From Epichloe hybrida (Eukaryota > Ascomycota > Sordariomycetes > Hypocreales > Clavicipitaceae): a stretch of DNA of 64,000 bases. The first letter of the stretch is position 1. The number at the start of each line of letters is the position of its first letter. Positions 1 to 11,564 of this stretch are shown here, piece by piece. The stretch spans positions 186,001-250,000 of the forward strand of contig JAFEKR010000042.1 in the NCBI GenBank assembly GCA_019022495.1. Reading direction: 5' to 3'. The notes beneath the pieces were generated by a model, which searched no databases, was not told where the DNA came from, and saw only the letters and a list, made by a program, of their open reading frames with translations. A program made the translations under genes and the position numbers.

Positions 1-1941
1 TTTTTTCCTTGTCGATCAACAAGGGGCATACGGCGGGAAGTATTCTTGTTGCACACTCTTCCTCGGTAAAGTGTTCAGTTGTGGCGGCCAGAGCCATGAG
101 AGCAGCGTTTCGAGCATGGACGAAGGGATCTCTGAGGGATCTGGCAAATGCAGCAATGAGAACTTTAGACCTTGATGATGTCCCGAGGTACTTGGCGATC
201 TTGCCCAAACAAATGGTTGTATTGGTCCGGATGCCGGGTTGTTCGTCGTTGGCCGTCCTGGCCAGTTGTTTAAGGAGCTCGCCATTGATGGTTCGGTCAG
301 ACAATTTGGTGATGAGGAGGAGTACAGATTTGAGGGTCTGTTCACGCACTACGGGTTGGACATCCGTGAATCCCGTTGCCTGGAAAGCCGTCAGCACAAG
401 ACACATTATACCGGAAAGCTCTCTCTCTCTCTTCACGAACAATATGAGGAAACAGCTTGTCATTCACAATCTTCTGCGGCAGCCTGTCGATCATAAACGG
501 CAGGCTATCCAGCAGGTAGACGCGTATGGCGCGATCAGGATTTGCAAAAAATTTGACGATAACGGGTATTATTCTAGTCTCGAAGTCGTCGTTGGAGAGT
601 TTGGCCGCAATTTTGAGTATGACTGCGAGAGCTTTCGGGCCTCCGCCACCAAATTCCACTGATTTAATCAGCTCCGGGAGAACCTTCATTTTAAAGAATT
701 CCTCGGGGAAGTCGTCAGTGAGTTGATTCAGGTCGCTATCGCGTTGTCAGTTTGTCTTTTCGGGGGAAACGCCAGCGTGGACGACATAGAGGCTAAACCA
801 AGGGCTTACTTGAGGAACTCTTCTCGCTCGTCGGGAGTTTTGACTCCGAGGTTATCGATGCCCTCCGTCAGCTTGATGAGTGGACTGTCGAAGAATGCGC
901 CGGTCCGGTTACCCTGGTCCAGAAAAGCAGAAACATTGATTCGGGCCTTTGGATTGGCGTTGCATAGTCTCTTGTAGCTTGATTGCATTGTTGGGGGAAT
1001 ATTTGTGGTTTGACCAGCTTGGTCGCTCCCGCTGTAGTCGCCGTTGAAGACTTCGGATACTAAAGCCCCGAAACCAAAAGAATCCACAGCGGAATGAGGA
1101 TTCTTTTTGATCGCATCCCAACCCCCTCGTGCGACTTCTGGGGGCGCATATCGAGCAGAGTCTGGGACCAAACTTCCATACGTCTTAATACAATTATCAT
1201 CAGTTCCATGCCGGGAGCAGTAACAGCAGCCTTGAGACCAAACTCACATATATGACAGATTCGTCATCTTTGACACTACTCAAAAGCTCAAATCCACCAA
1301 GTTTCCATTCACCGCTTTCTGATGTGTACACGGATCCCACCTTGAGATTGCCATGTATGGATGACGCATCCGTATTGATGAATTTGATAGTTCTCTGAAG
1401 TTCGATCAGCAACCGTCGCCGAGCATGTGAAGAGCAGGGTCCACGCACCGCAATACTGTGCAAGCCCCATTTGATTGTCTCGGGGGCGAGACTCTTTCTC
1501 TTTACGTGCCACCGTAGGGGAACGATACGCTCTGTGGCGATGTAGATGTACGTCTCGGTCTAGTCCAGCATTCAGCAACGTATCCCATGCGCTTTGATAT
1601 GGCAGAGTACAAACTTCGACGGTGTCAAAGACTTTGATCACACCGGGATGTCGCATGGTACGTAATTTCTTGAGCGCATTTCTAGCGAGGGGGAGGCGGC
1701 CTTTCGCGGATGTAATGTCGAAGGAGAAGATGCTACAATTTGATCCATCTTCCTATGCCAGTCTGTTAGCAGAGAGCGAGAAGGGGGGGGGGGGGACGGA
1801 GGGCTCAGTTGCGCGTGCCCTTTTTGTGCCATTGTAGAGCGTAAAGACAGACTCGTCAATGTCCACCTTGTCCCCGAAGTTGTAGGGGAAGGGTGGACCA
1901 GATGCCATGGCAGAGGCCACAGCATTCTTGAGGAAATCCAT
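1..1941 (-). CDS. Scy1/Cex1-type (SCYL1) pseudokinase with HEAT repeats, 3' end outside window
   Basis: Exons read as complement(<1..379, 441..735, 810..1183, 1248..1394, 1449..1559, 1615..1752, 1819..1941). The frame stays open across all joins. The protein starts MDFLKNAVASAMASGPPFPY, the usual start of fungal Scy1-like proteins. A kinase-like domain follows, but the catalytic loop reads HGNL instead of HRD and the DFG position reads GGF, so it should be a pseudokinase. After about residue 280 come helical HEAT-type repeats (for example KALAVILKIAAKL and TRIIPVIVKFFANP). The family is known to act at the Golgi/COPI interface and in tRNA export (yeast Cex1). The stop codon lies beyond base 1. 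The first intron (1753-1818) has a GC donor instead of GT. An in-frame methionine at 2211 is rejected because that extension is low-complexity and the family starts at MDFLK. Confidence 0.9.
1753..1818 (-). other. GC-AG intron of the Scy1-like gene
   Basis: The family sequence continues from residue 41 (…NGTKR) directly into EDGSNCSIFSF. That places the 5' splice site at AAAAGG/GCACGC and the 3' site at GGCATAG/GAAGAT, with a good branch point (GCTAAC) near the acceptor. The donor is GC and lacks the usual GCAAGT context. A 12-base C run (minus strand) sits inside. A GT further downstream (before the C run) would also keep the frame but would add nine residues not expected in the family. Confidence 0.6.
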
Positions 1942-3030
1942 GAGAACCAAGAGTCTTTTTCCTTCTAAAAAGCAAGTGTAGGCGAGTCCGCTGCAGCCGG
2001 CTCCCGACAAAGAGGCGCGCGTGCGAGGTTGGACCAGAGGTTTGGTAAGCAAGGAGAGGAGCCGAGTGGAGGGGAAGCCACGGAAGCTATTTCGAGCTGC
2101 GGCATGCACCTGGAATAACCCCTCGCCCCTTCCTCTGCCGCCCCTCCAACCGCCCCTCCAACCCACTCCAAGGCGGCCTGCCCTTTCTTTCCTCTTCATA
2201 TCTTCAACCACCTACTTGGCGTGGCCACTCCTCCGGGTTTCGCCTGTTTCGCCTGTTTCGCCTGTTTCGCCTCGCTCGTGCCGCCTCATTCCACCGTTGC
2301 ACCCTGACTTCGGATCCTTCGTTACATGACCGACCCATACATGTATATCTGCTCAAGCTTGCTTGCATTGCACGGGTTTCACGTCCCGCTCGTTTCGAGA
2401 GTGAGAGTCACGTCAGCACATGCGGCCCCTCGATAACTTCCCATTCCCTTTTGCTGTCTCGCTCCATCGCTGGTAAGTGCACCGTGTTGCTTTTTTTTTT
2501 TTTTTTTTTTAAATCTTCTCCTCGCGAATGATGTCATATGGTAAAAGGTCTGACCGAACGGAACCTCCCTGTGTTTTGATCACCACTTGTCAACTTGACA
2601 GCACCGCAGTCTACCTTGATGGTCTTGCCTGCTGCTGCTGTCATAGTTTCCTCTCTGGCAACAGTTTCGAAACTTGACCTTGTTTCTGGAATGGCGAGTT
2701 TCTTTGAGAGGGTGCAAATCAAGCGCGCGTCGCATTATGGAGTTTTGTTTCTCGAATTTTGCCTACGGGACAAAGACCAAAGGCCGTGACAAACACAGCA
2801 GGGCGTTTTCCCAACATGCTCTGTATAGAGGCGAATCGAAACCGTTGTTGTTCCCCCATCTGAAGTCTCAAAATATAACTGAAAAGATCTGACGCGAAAT
2901 TGTCTTCTCCTCAATTACACATGTCGCATGCAATATTTCTTCGCATCGCTGCTGACAAAAGTACTCACAGGCAGACCAAGTCGACAAGGCGTGTGAAGCT
3001 CAAGCGTACATGAGGATGTAGGCCAGGAGC
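1942..3030. other. Divergent intergenic region with 9-bp tandem repeat and T-tract
   Basis: This is the shared upstream region of the Scy1-like gene (-) and the hypothetical gene (+). It holds a tandem run of the 9-mer TTTCGCCTG at about 2236-2272 and a T-tract of about 20 bases at about 2491-2511. Pyrimidine tracts of this kind are common in fungal promoters. Short reading frames here show no recognisable protein. Confidence 0.5.
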
Positions 3031-4698
3031 ATGATAGACCCAACGCCAACAGGGGCGGCCCCGTCCATCACATCGTCTGAGGGAAACAGAGCCAATAATG
3101 CCGTCCATAGCGGATCTGGACTAAGCACACCACGGAAATTTCTGGCAAAACGAACTCATCCCCGATTTCCCAATGCACCTCCCTCTGCTCAACTTCGTGT
3201 TCAAAGGCCCTATGCATCTCGCCCTAATGAGCTTCCTGGTGCTCAGCTTAACAATGTGTCATCGCTACATCAGCAAAGTCCCCAGCGCTTTTACGCAGAC
3301 TCTGTGCAGGTTCATGCAGGCCATAATCAACAAAGCCATGTACCAAGGTCACCTGCTCCTCCGCAGCCTCAGTTTATCCAGCAACAACCAGGCTCGAGTT
3401 ATAACCTCTTCGCGTTCCGACATGATGAGCCTGTTGATCAGTATTCTCCAACCAGGAACTGGAGGATAGTCTCAGAGGCCCCCAGAAGGCAGCGTGAGTC
3501 AAGAGCGTACAGGTGGACCGATCATCATGGTTTTAACCCCACAACTATAATCGACTTGACACAAGATGATCCCCCCGCCACTGAAGCTATCCCTGTGATG
3601 GTCGCCCCGGAACAACGCAGTACATCTATTTCAAAAGGTGCCAGACCGAGGCCTAAACATCCACAGTCAGTGCCTACCGAAGATCCTTTTCTTAATTTAA
3701 CAGAGACGCCTCCACTGAATAAATTTTCAGTTCAAAGTATAGAAGCAGTGCCTAAAGATGGAGTTCATATGCCACCTTGCAAAAAGCTGAAAATAGGATC
3801 GCCATCTGTCTCTGAGGCATCGTATGACCTGCCATCTACATCAGCGATTTGCGAAATGCTACGTAAGAGGAACTCAGCATCTCAGAAACTCAGCCAAGAA
3901 GCTGCCGATGGCCTTGCTCAAAAAGACTGGGTTGAGGAGGGAAATAATGCAGTAGAATTCGACATTGCTAATAGCGTAAAGGACAAGGTGCAGATAGAGG
4001 ATATCCCTGTTAACTCTTATGCAAATATTATTAAGGGCCCTGTTTCGAAGAAGCCTGTCCAAACCAATGACACCCAAAAACCACCCGAGGCCACCACTGG
4101 AGGTTTGAGAAGGACACGTAACGTGAGCCGACCCCCTCCACACGGCCGACTGGATCTTGATGCCGCAATCTACGGACAGCCTGGAGCAATGATGCCCCCG
4201 CCTGGCGTCAAAATACGCTTGCAGACCGAAGACGAGATTTCTAGTCAAGGGCAGAGGCGGTTCATACATGCGAATCCAGCCACTCACCTCATGCGTGACA
4301 AATCCAAAGCCTGGCACGCATGGAAGGCTATGGAAATACAAAGTCGATACGGTCAAAAATTCTGGTTTGGAAAAGTCTCTGCGAGGCTACGATGGTTTCG
4401 GGCTAACCAGGCTTGGCCACGAGGTACAACAAGTAGAGAAGACACCACCAGGAGGGCGAACAGGCATCCATATGCGCAAACCTGCACGCATGTGCACTCT
4501 CGAGCGCTGGACTTTGGCGATATACCCGAGGAGGAGCTACCAGGTTACGTGCGAGAAAACACAGGGTGGCTAAAGGCATGCGAATTCTTCAGACGGACCC
4601 ACGGAAGAAGAGAAGCAAGGGCACGTGCATCAAGAAGTTGTGAGCAGGAGACAAGGGACTTTTACGAGACAGTCAAGCGGGCTCACTCAAGCGGCTAG
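3031..4698 (+). CDS. Hypothetical disordered protein with SUMO-interaction-like motif
   Basis: An uninterrupted 555-codon frame from ATG 3031 to TAG. I do not recognise a named family. Residues 1-350 are Ser/Pro/Gln-rich and predicted disordered by composition. Residues 172-180 read TIIDLTQDD, a hydrophobic core followed by acidic residues as in SUMO-interaction motifs. A short basic patch (PPCKKLKIG, about residue 250) could serve in nuclear import. The C-terminal 200 residues look more conserved in character: a Pro-rich lead-in (RLDLDAAIYGQPGAMMPPPG), then Trp/Arg/Lys-rich helical sequence (KAWHAWKAMEIQ…). No signal peptide or membrane segment is seen. An upstream exon cannot be excluded, because a minimal upstream reading frame (ATG 3010, stop 3019) precedes the chosen start. 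It converges with the aconitase gene. Confidence 0.75.
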   Translation: MIDPTPTGAAPSITSSEGNRANNAVHSGSGLSTPRKFLAKRTHPRFPNAPPSAQLRVQRPYASRPNELPGAQLNNVSSLHQQSPQRFYADSVQVHAGHNQQSHVPRSPAPPQPQFIQQQPGSSYNLFAFRHDEPVDQYSPTRNWRIVSEAPRRQRESRAYRWTDHHGFNPTTIIDLTQDDPPATEAIPVMVAPEQRSTSISKGARPRPKHPQSVPTEDPFLNLTETPPLNKFSVQSIEAVPKDGVHMPPCKKLKIGSPSVSEASYDLPSTSAICEMLRKRNSASQKLSQEAADGLAQKDWVEEGNNAVEFDIANSVKDKVQIEDIPVNSYANIIKGPVSKKPVQTNDTQKPPEATTGGLRRTRNVSRPPPHGRLDLDAAIYGQPGAMMPPPGVKIRLQTEDEISSQGQRRFIHANPATHLMRDKSKAWHAWKAMEIQSRYGQKFWFGKVSARLRWFRANQAWPRGTTSREDTTRRANRHPYAQTCTHVHSRALDFGDIPEEELPGYVRENTGWLKACEFFRRTHGRREARARASRSCEQETRDFYETVKRAHSSG

Positions 4699-5178
4699 AA
4701 GGACATTGGGTTCGGCAGAGGAGGGGAGTTCCGAGAGGGATGTTTGTGCGCTTTGTTCATCCGGCGTTTGGTTCGTATAACGTATACCCACCCCATGGAT
4801 TGCAACTTGCAGACTCTTTTTCTTTTCTTCTTTACGAAATGACGCATTTGGGCTTCCACCTCGGCTTTATTCACTATATGCTAGAGCCACCACCACTATA
4901 CTAAGTGCTCTATTGGACGAGCCATGATGTAAATTTTTTTTTTCTTTGCAATAAGATTTGATTATGAACATTTCAACAATTGCGCTACCTGAACAAGACT
5001 CATTGGAATATGTAAACTTTTGGCGTATATACAAAACAACGCAACTCCGCGACCAGGCGCCAGCAGCAAGCAGCACAGTATCAAGGTTTTTTCGGCTCAA
5101 AAGAACAAGGAGGGGAATACGTCGAAGCGAGAAAGCGAGAAGAATCAGAATCAGTGTCATGCGTATAGGCGAGTCCTC
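4699..5178. other. Convergent 3' intergenic region
   Basis: Lies between the stop codons of the hypothetical gene (+) and the aconitase gene (-). It contains A/T-rich tracts (for example around 4930-4945) fitting polyadenylation regions. No gene is seen. Confidence 0.5.
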
Positions 5179-7745
5179 TCAGATGCCCTTTGACAACAAG
5201 TTCAGCGCACTACCGGCCAATATAAAGCCGGCCTGGTCCTCGGTAACAGCATGGCGTGTGGGGATGAGTATCTCCTCGCCAGTGCCCTTGGTCACTCTGA
5301 GCTGAACCTCGCCGTTGCCCCGGTTCCGCAGCATCTCGTACAGGCCGACGGTGGCGACCTGGTCGCCGGCACCAATGCTGTCGTAGTCGGCCTCGTTGGC
5401 AAAAGTCAGGGGCACGACGCCCTGCTTCTTGAGGTTCGTCTCGTGGATGCGAGCAAAGGACTTGACGAGGACGACGCGGGCGCCGAGGTACCGCGGCTGG
5501 AGGGCGGCGTGCTCCCTGGCGGACCCCTCGCCGTAGTTGTGCTCTGCCACGACGATCCATTCCTGGCCGCGGGACCTCCAGAGCTGGCCGAGCTCGGGGA
5601 TGGTGTGCCTGGAGCCGTCGAGGTCGTAGGCGGCGTTGACCTCGCCCGTCTCGGCGTTGACGGCCGTGTTGAGCGTGTTTGTCGAGATGTTGGGCAGGTG
5701 GCCCTTGTACTTGAGCCAGGGGCCCGCGGCGGAGATTGTGTCGGTGGTGCACTTGCCGGCGACTTTGACGAGGACGCGGAGGCCCGAGAGGTCCGAGGCG
5801 GGGAAGGCGGGGAAGGGCTCGAGGAGGGCGAGGCGGTCCGAGGACGGGGAGATGGCGACTTGCACCGAGGGGTCGGCGTCTTGGGACAGGACGCCGAGCG
5901 AGGGGAGGCCGGGCTCGAAGGGGGCCGGGGGACCCTCGAGGCCGCGCGGGGGGGAGAAGCGGAAGTCCCTGCCCGAGGGGGTCTTGAGCGAGTCCGTCAC
6001 GGGGTTGAACGTGGTTGAGCCGGCAAAGGCCATGGCGGTGACGATCTCGGGCGAGGCGAGGAAGTTCATGGTTTCGGGGTTGCCGTCGTTGCGGCCGCGG
6101 AAGTTGCGGTTGTACGACGAGAGGATGGCGTTGGGCGTGCCCCTTTCGACGCCGTCCTGGCGCTTCCACTGGCCGATGCAGGGCCCGCAGGCGTTGGAGA
6201 GCAGGATGCCGCCGGCCTGCTCAAAGGCCTCGAGGGTGCCGTCGCGCTCGAGCGTGGCGCGGATCTGCTCGCTGCCCGGCGTGATGTAGAAGTCGGCCGC
6301 GGGCTCGAGGCCTGCCTCGGCCGCCTCCTTGAGCAGGGATTCCACGCGCGTCATGTCCTCGTACGAGCTGTTGGTGCAGCTGCCGATCAGGCCGGCCGAG
6401 AGCCTCTCGGGCCACTGCTGGTCCTTGACGGCCGTCTTGAACTGGCTGAGCGGCGTGGCCAGGTCGGGCGTGAAGGGCCCGTTGATGTGAGGCTCCAGCT
6501 CCGAGAGGTTGATCTTGATGACCTGGTCGTACTCGGCGCCGGCGTCGGCCTTGAACTGGAACCGCGCGTCTCCGGGGAGGGAGCCGGGGAGGGAGCCGGG
6601 GACGAGGAATCTCTGCAGCGCCTCCATCTCCTCAACAGCCCGGCCGCGGCGCGTTGCCCGCAGATATCGCGTCGACGCCTCCGTGTAGGGGAAGACGCTC
6701 GTCGTGGCCCCGACCTCGGCCCCCATGTTGCAGATTGTCGCCTGGCCCGTCAAGCTCAGCGTGTCGACGCCCTCGCCAAAGTACTCAATGATGGACCCGG
6801 TGCCTCCGCGAACCGTCAGCTGGCCGGCCAGTCGCAGGATGACGTCCTTGGGCGACGCCCAGTCCCCGAGCCTGCCCGTCAGCTCGACGCCCAGAATCTT
6901 GGGCGCCTTGAGCTCCCAGGGCGCGCCGACCAGAGCCTCGACGGCATCCGCGCCGCCCACGCCAATCGTCACGGTGCACAAGCCGCCCGCGTTGGGCGAG
7001 TGGCTGTCGGTGCCCAGCATCATCAGGCCGGGAAGAGCATAGTTCTCCAGCACGGTCTGGTGGATGATGCCCGCGCCGGGGGGCCAAAAGTCCATGCCGT
7101 ACTTCCTGGCGGCAGACTCCAGGAAGTCAAAGACCTCCTTGTTGGCCGCGATGCCGGCCTCCAGATCGTCCTCGGCGCCCCTGGACCCCACGATCAAGTG
7201 GTCGCAGTGGATGCTGGCCGGGATGGCCGGTCTCTCGAGGTTGCACGACATGAACTGCAGGAGGGCCATTTGCGCAGAGGCATCCTGCATGTTGACGCGG
7301 TCCGGCTTGAGCCGCAGATTGGCCCTGCCTCGAACGTCGCGCCCGTTGGACGTGTTTGAGAGGAGCGACTCCTCCACCTTGTCGAGATGGCTGTAGAGGA
7401 TCTTCTCGGCGAGAGTGAGTCGCTGGGAACCCAGAACCCTGCGCACATCGGCGTACTTGGTAAGGAGCTTCTCGTAGGCAGGCGGGAGGGACTTGACGCT
7501 GGAAAAAAGTCGTCGTTGCGCGTGGAGGAGAGCTCGCGACGCCGACGATCCGGCGCCGGAGGAGGCTCGTGATGCACGTCGGAGGACGGTCTGGGAACAA
7601 CCAACTGGGTCAGTTCGTGCATGGCATCATGCATGGCATCATGCATGGAACGCATTGGTAGGACGAGAAGAAGAAGAAGGAGGAGAAGATGGATTCATAC
7701 CGTCATGGCGCCTCCCGGACGGTTCACCAGTTCAATGGAAGCCAT
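5179..7745 (-). CDS. Mitochondrial aconitate hydratase family (Aco2/AcoB-like)
   Basis: Exons complement(5179..7590, 7701..7745). The 110-nt intron ends TTGTTCCCAG and has a CTGAC branch point. About 818 residues if translation starts at 7745; an in-frame ATG at 7706 would give a cleaner arginine/serine-rich mitochondrial presequence (TVLRRASRASSGAG… RRLFSSV). Hallmarks: HCDHLIVG, GTDSHSPNAGGL (about residues 208-219), and the three 4Fe-4S ligands in GSCTNSS (about Cys420) and NACGPCIGQW (about Cys483 and Cys486), followed by the swivel domain with GEGSAREHAA. The family interconverts citrate and isocitrate. Aco2-type paralogues are linked to the homoaconitate step of lysine synthesis in yeast. 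The divergence from canonical Aco1 favours the Aco2 type, but substrate cannot be decided here. A duplicated SLPG (about residue 347) comes from a 12-bp tandem duplication. Confidence 0.93.
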
Positions 7746-8199
7746 GGTGCGTGTCCGGCAGACAACAAAAAAAAGTGAAGTTGGCACGGGGAGACCAGCA
7801 GAATAATTAAACCTTGCCGGCCCGCCTTCGCCTTCTCACGTAAGACTGGTGGAGCCGATCTCTATTTTGGGGACAATTGGTCATTGTCAATTGGTGCTGT
7901 GGGATTGGCCGGATTGGATTGGCTGGATTTCAAGTCCGTCTTCTCGTCTTCTCGTCTTCATGCCATGCACGTAAGACAGGAAACGGGAAAAGAAAAGAAA
8001 CACTTGGCTGTCATCGTCATGAATACAACCTGGTTGGGCTTATACTACAAACCTTTGTGTGCCGCACGCTCTGTCTTACATTTGATTTCCATCCCACCAA
8101 TGCTCAATGACCAACATCTGTAACCAAATAACCATAATACATGCATCAGTTACACCCAAAGGGCCATTCTTCTTTTTTTTTTTTTTTTGTCCCTCAAAT
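7746..8199. other. Aconitase upstream / NUP84 downstream region
   Basis: A 454-bp stretch with T-tracts (about 8168-8188), near-repeats of TCTTCTCG, and no recognisable gene. It serves as the 5' region of the aconitase gene and the 3' region of the nucleoporin gene, both on the minus strand. Confidence 0.45.
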
Positions 8200-11100
8200 T
8201 CAAAAAATAGCAACTCCGTCCGCATCTTCCAGCCACAGCGTCGCCAGGTCCTTGGACAAGCCCAGTCGAAGCCTTCGAAGCACGTCCTCGCCCTTGGTCG
8301 TCGCCTGCCATCCTTTCCTCCAATCCCATCCGCGAGCTACCTTTCCACCAGCAAGCGTTGATTTTTGCACATGGCTGGCCAAGATGGAGCTTCCGCTCAT
8401 GATATAACTACTTCCAGTCAACGATGCGGTTGATTTCTTCATCAGGTCCGCTGGTGTGGATCCCTTCAAGCCTTGGCCGGAAGCAAGCACCATCTCGAGG
8501 AAGGTGTCGCAACTATCGTAGACCCGCGAACCGACAGTCTGCAAATCCTCCACTGCCTTGAGTATGATCTCAATCTGGTCGAGGGATAGCACACAGGGCG
8601 CTCGGTTGACGAAGACGGTGGCTTCACCCAGCAGTGCCAACAGAAAGTCCTCGCTCACGACCGCGTCCCTAGTTCCGTCGTATAGTCCCCCTCGAATGTT
8701 GTCGTCTGAACTCGAGATGACAGCCACTAAAGCACCAGCAGCTTGTTTTTGGAGCACCTTTGCTTTGGTATTCGATACTTCATCCCGCTTTTGCTCGTCT
8801 CTGGTCTCGTAGAACGTGCGCAGAGTGGCGTAGCCGCTGAGCATTCTGCCCAGGAGCTGAGCTGCTTCCAGATCTTGCTTCGCACGGTGCTCTAGTGTTT
8901 CTGTTCTCTTGCGCAGCAAGTCTTTCAGATCGTCGTCAACATCTTGCTCCGCTGGGAAAGCTGTTGATTGGATGAGTGAGTAGGACATGAGAAGATTCAA
9001 AACTTCTCGCACTCTATCAGGTCGGTGTGATAAGGCAAAGTACCACAATGCCTCGCCGAAACGGTGCGATTCTTTGGAAAGGATGTCTGCGAAGTGCTGT
9101 GCAGCTATTGTCAGGCTCTAAAATCAATTATTCTCGACAAAAGACAAGAGTTACTCACCTCTGCAGTCTCTTCTGCGTAAGTAATCATGCCAAGGTCATT
9201 CAGTATCCTCCACATCCGGTCAACTGTGGTGCGAGAGTTCTCATCCAGGGTTGCGAGCAAGTCGCGGAGCAGCTCTGCGACCGTCTCCTCCGACTTTTGT
9301 GGTACATCCATTCTGCCAAGCACTTCGATCGCGATCTCCCACCCGTCTCTTGATGCAGACAGATGCTCGATTCCGGCCAATTCTCTTGCGTACAGAACGA
9401 GGGTAGTGTCTTTGATGCCCTCAACTTCGTCGTTCGTTGGCGGCAGTACGCCCAGTAGAGCAAGATCATCCATGTCCAAAGTGTCGGTTGGCAAGGGCTT
9501 CGTCGTCTCTGTAGGCGGCAGCCACTGGCCCAGCGAGGCAATCTCAGCGACTGAAGACGCCACAGGAAGCGACCAAATCCTCAAAAGACCAATGACGCCA
9601 TTGATATTGCCTTCGAAGCAGGAAGCAATGGCCACCTCAACAGCACTCATGGGATTAGGACTCATGTCCGATTGTAGAACCAGGCGAAAGGCAGAACCAA
9701 GACGATCAAAATAGTTAGGTGAGCCTCCGAAATGGGATGCAGAGGCCCCAAAGCCTCGCGGCTGGGACAGCCCGAGATTCTTGTGATGCTGGCTCCCATC
9801 ATCCCACCATCCAAACAAGCCAACTGTTGCCTCGCACCAATCCTGTGCAGTCTGGAGTATCGCTTCGCGGTCACCCAGGACAATGCCGTAAACACTCTGC
9901 AAATTCTCGTAAACGTCCCACGGGATCTGACTTGATGCCTTTCGTGCCATCGTGGACATGGATTGCGGTTGTGGAGAGTAGCTACCATCCAGAGAAGACA
10001 AGTCAGGGCCTTCCGCGAAGAGCGCCAGCCTATCGAGGGACCCTCGTGCCTGGACCCGGAACAGAGTCCAGCTGCTGTTCCATATATCCCAGTCACCTCG
10101 CATGGCTGGACACATTTCCAACATTTCACAAGTGGCGTCCGCGAATCGGCGAACATTTTCGAGAGCTTTGCCAGTATAAGCCCTGTCACCCCGTGTGCCC
10201 TTGCAAGCATGCTCCCAACCGGCATTTTTTAACAATTGGGAGGCGCCACTCACGTCGCCCCTCAGAAGTGCATTCCGAAGCGTTTGCCAGTACAAATGGT
10301 GGCAGATTGGACTTGGCTTGAAGTGACTGATTTCGCGAATTTGATCGGGATAGAGGTTATGGCTGGCTTCTTGCCAATTAAACAAGACTTCGGGCAGCGG
10401 GGGTATCTTCTCATCTTCAGCGTCGTTTTCAAACCGGGTATGGTGCATTCGCAAAATTAAGTGAGCAATGTACGCTGCTTTCTCGAAAGGCGTGGCATCA
10501 TTTCCAGGCCCAATTGTTGCAAGATCCTCTCCTTCAGGTTGCGGCAAATCCTCGACGTAATCGTTCCAAAGCTTGACAAGTCGATATGTAATGTTGGCTA
10601 ATGAGTTGTCCATCTTTTCTGCATCGTCCTCGGCTCCAATGCCCTCATCGTACAGGCGGCAGACCAGATCCTCTGTCTTCAGGATTAAATCAGGGGATTC
10701 GGTTATTCGCGCGGCATCTTGTTGAGTGCACATGTCCCTGGCAATGGTAGCAAAGTGGAAGTCCTTGTTGCGTGCGAGACCGCCGAGTCGCGCTGATGAC
10801 CGTATGAATATGTCTTCTGCTTCTTTTCGCACCCTGTCAGTGGCTGCCGGTGTGTTCAACATCATCAAATCGTCGCCTTCTCCAATGATTGGCTGGCCGT
10901 AAGGTCGATCATCGTGGCGCATGTTGAGGAACAAATCTCCTTGCTCAGAGGCTTCTTCAGACATTTCGTCCTCGTCCTCCTCTTCACCTTCTACCTCATC
11001 ACCATCGGGGTCGTCATAGTGTGCCTCCATTTCCTCTTCAATGTATCTGTCGATCTTTGCCTCGATGTCTTCGCCCTCAGCATCCTCATTGTCCTCCTCG

Positions 11101-11564
11101 ACGAGATTCGACAATGCGCTGGATTTTCTGAACAGGCTATGCGGTGGCAACTCTATTTCTCCCTCGGCATCTTCGTTTTCTTCGGCTTCCTCGTCGCTGA
11201 TGCTGAACTGCCGGCTTAGGCTAGAGGGTTGTCGCCCTCGCCCTCTGATGGACTGACCAAGCGGCACATTGGAGCTCTCGTTCCGTCCAAACAGGTTTCG
11301 CCCTGAAGATGAAGTCTGCGACTGGCTGCCTCCAAATCCAAAGGACTTGCTGCTTGTGTTGACGCCTCGCATGATGGAGCTGCCAAGATACGATTCTGAT
11401 GGTGCTCCGGCGGGCGTGAAAGAGGCCTGTGAAGATGGCGGAGGTCCCGCGGGAGTGGTCGAAGGGCAATCTCCTAAAAACGAGAAGGACATTCCATTCT
11501 TCGATTTCTTGTCTGGCGTCGACGGCGCAGGGCTCGAGTCAGGCACCATGAATCGGTGAGCCAT
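8200..11564 (-). CDS. NUP84: Nucleoporin Nup84/Nup107
   Basis: Exons complement(8200..9117, 9159..11564), about 1107 residues. The start chosen is MAHRFMVPDSSPAPSTP at 11564; an in-frame start at 11738 would add 58 residues without family character. Order: Ser/Pro-rich N-terminus containing MSFSFLGD, a strongly acidic stretch (DGDEVEGEEEDEDE), then an alpha-helical domain with family-like sequence such as HNLYPDQIREISHFKPSPICHH's surroundings and ASCFEGNINGVIGLLRIWSL. The C-terminus has RGWDWRKGW and a leucine-rich end. Nup84/Nup107 is a scaffold subunit of the Y-complex on both faces of the nuclear pore. The intron at 9118-9158 is only 41 nt, but GAG/GTGAGT … TTTTAG/AGC joins the frames exactly. 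It shares an upstream region with the divergent formaldehyde dehydrogenase gene. Confidence 0.85.

Noticed and set aside
5251..6018. Long plus-strand frames opposite the aconitase gene
   Set aside because: Antisense shadows of a GC-biased coding region; no family character.
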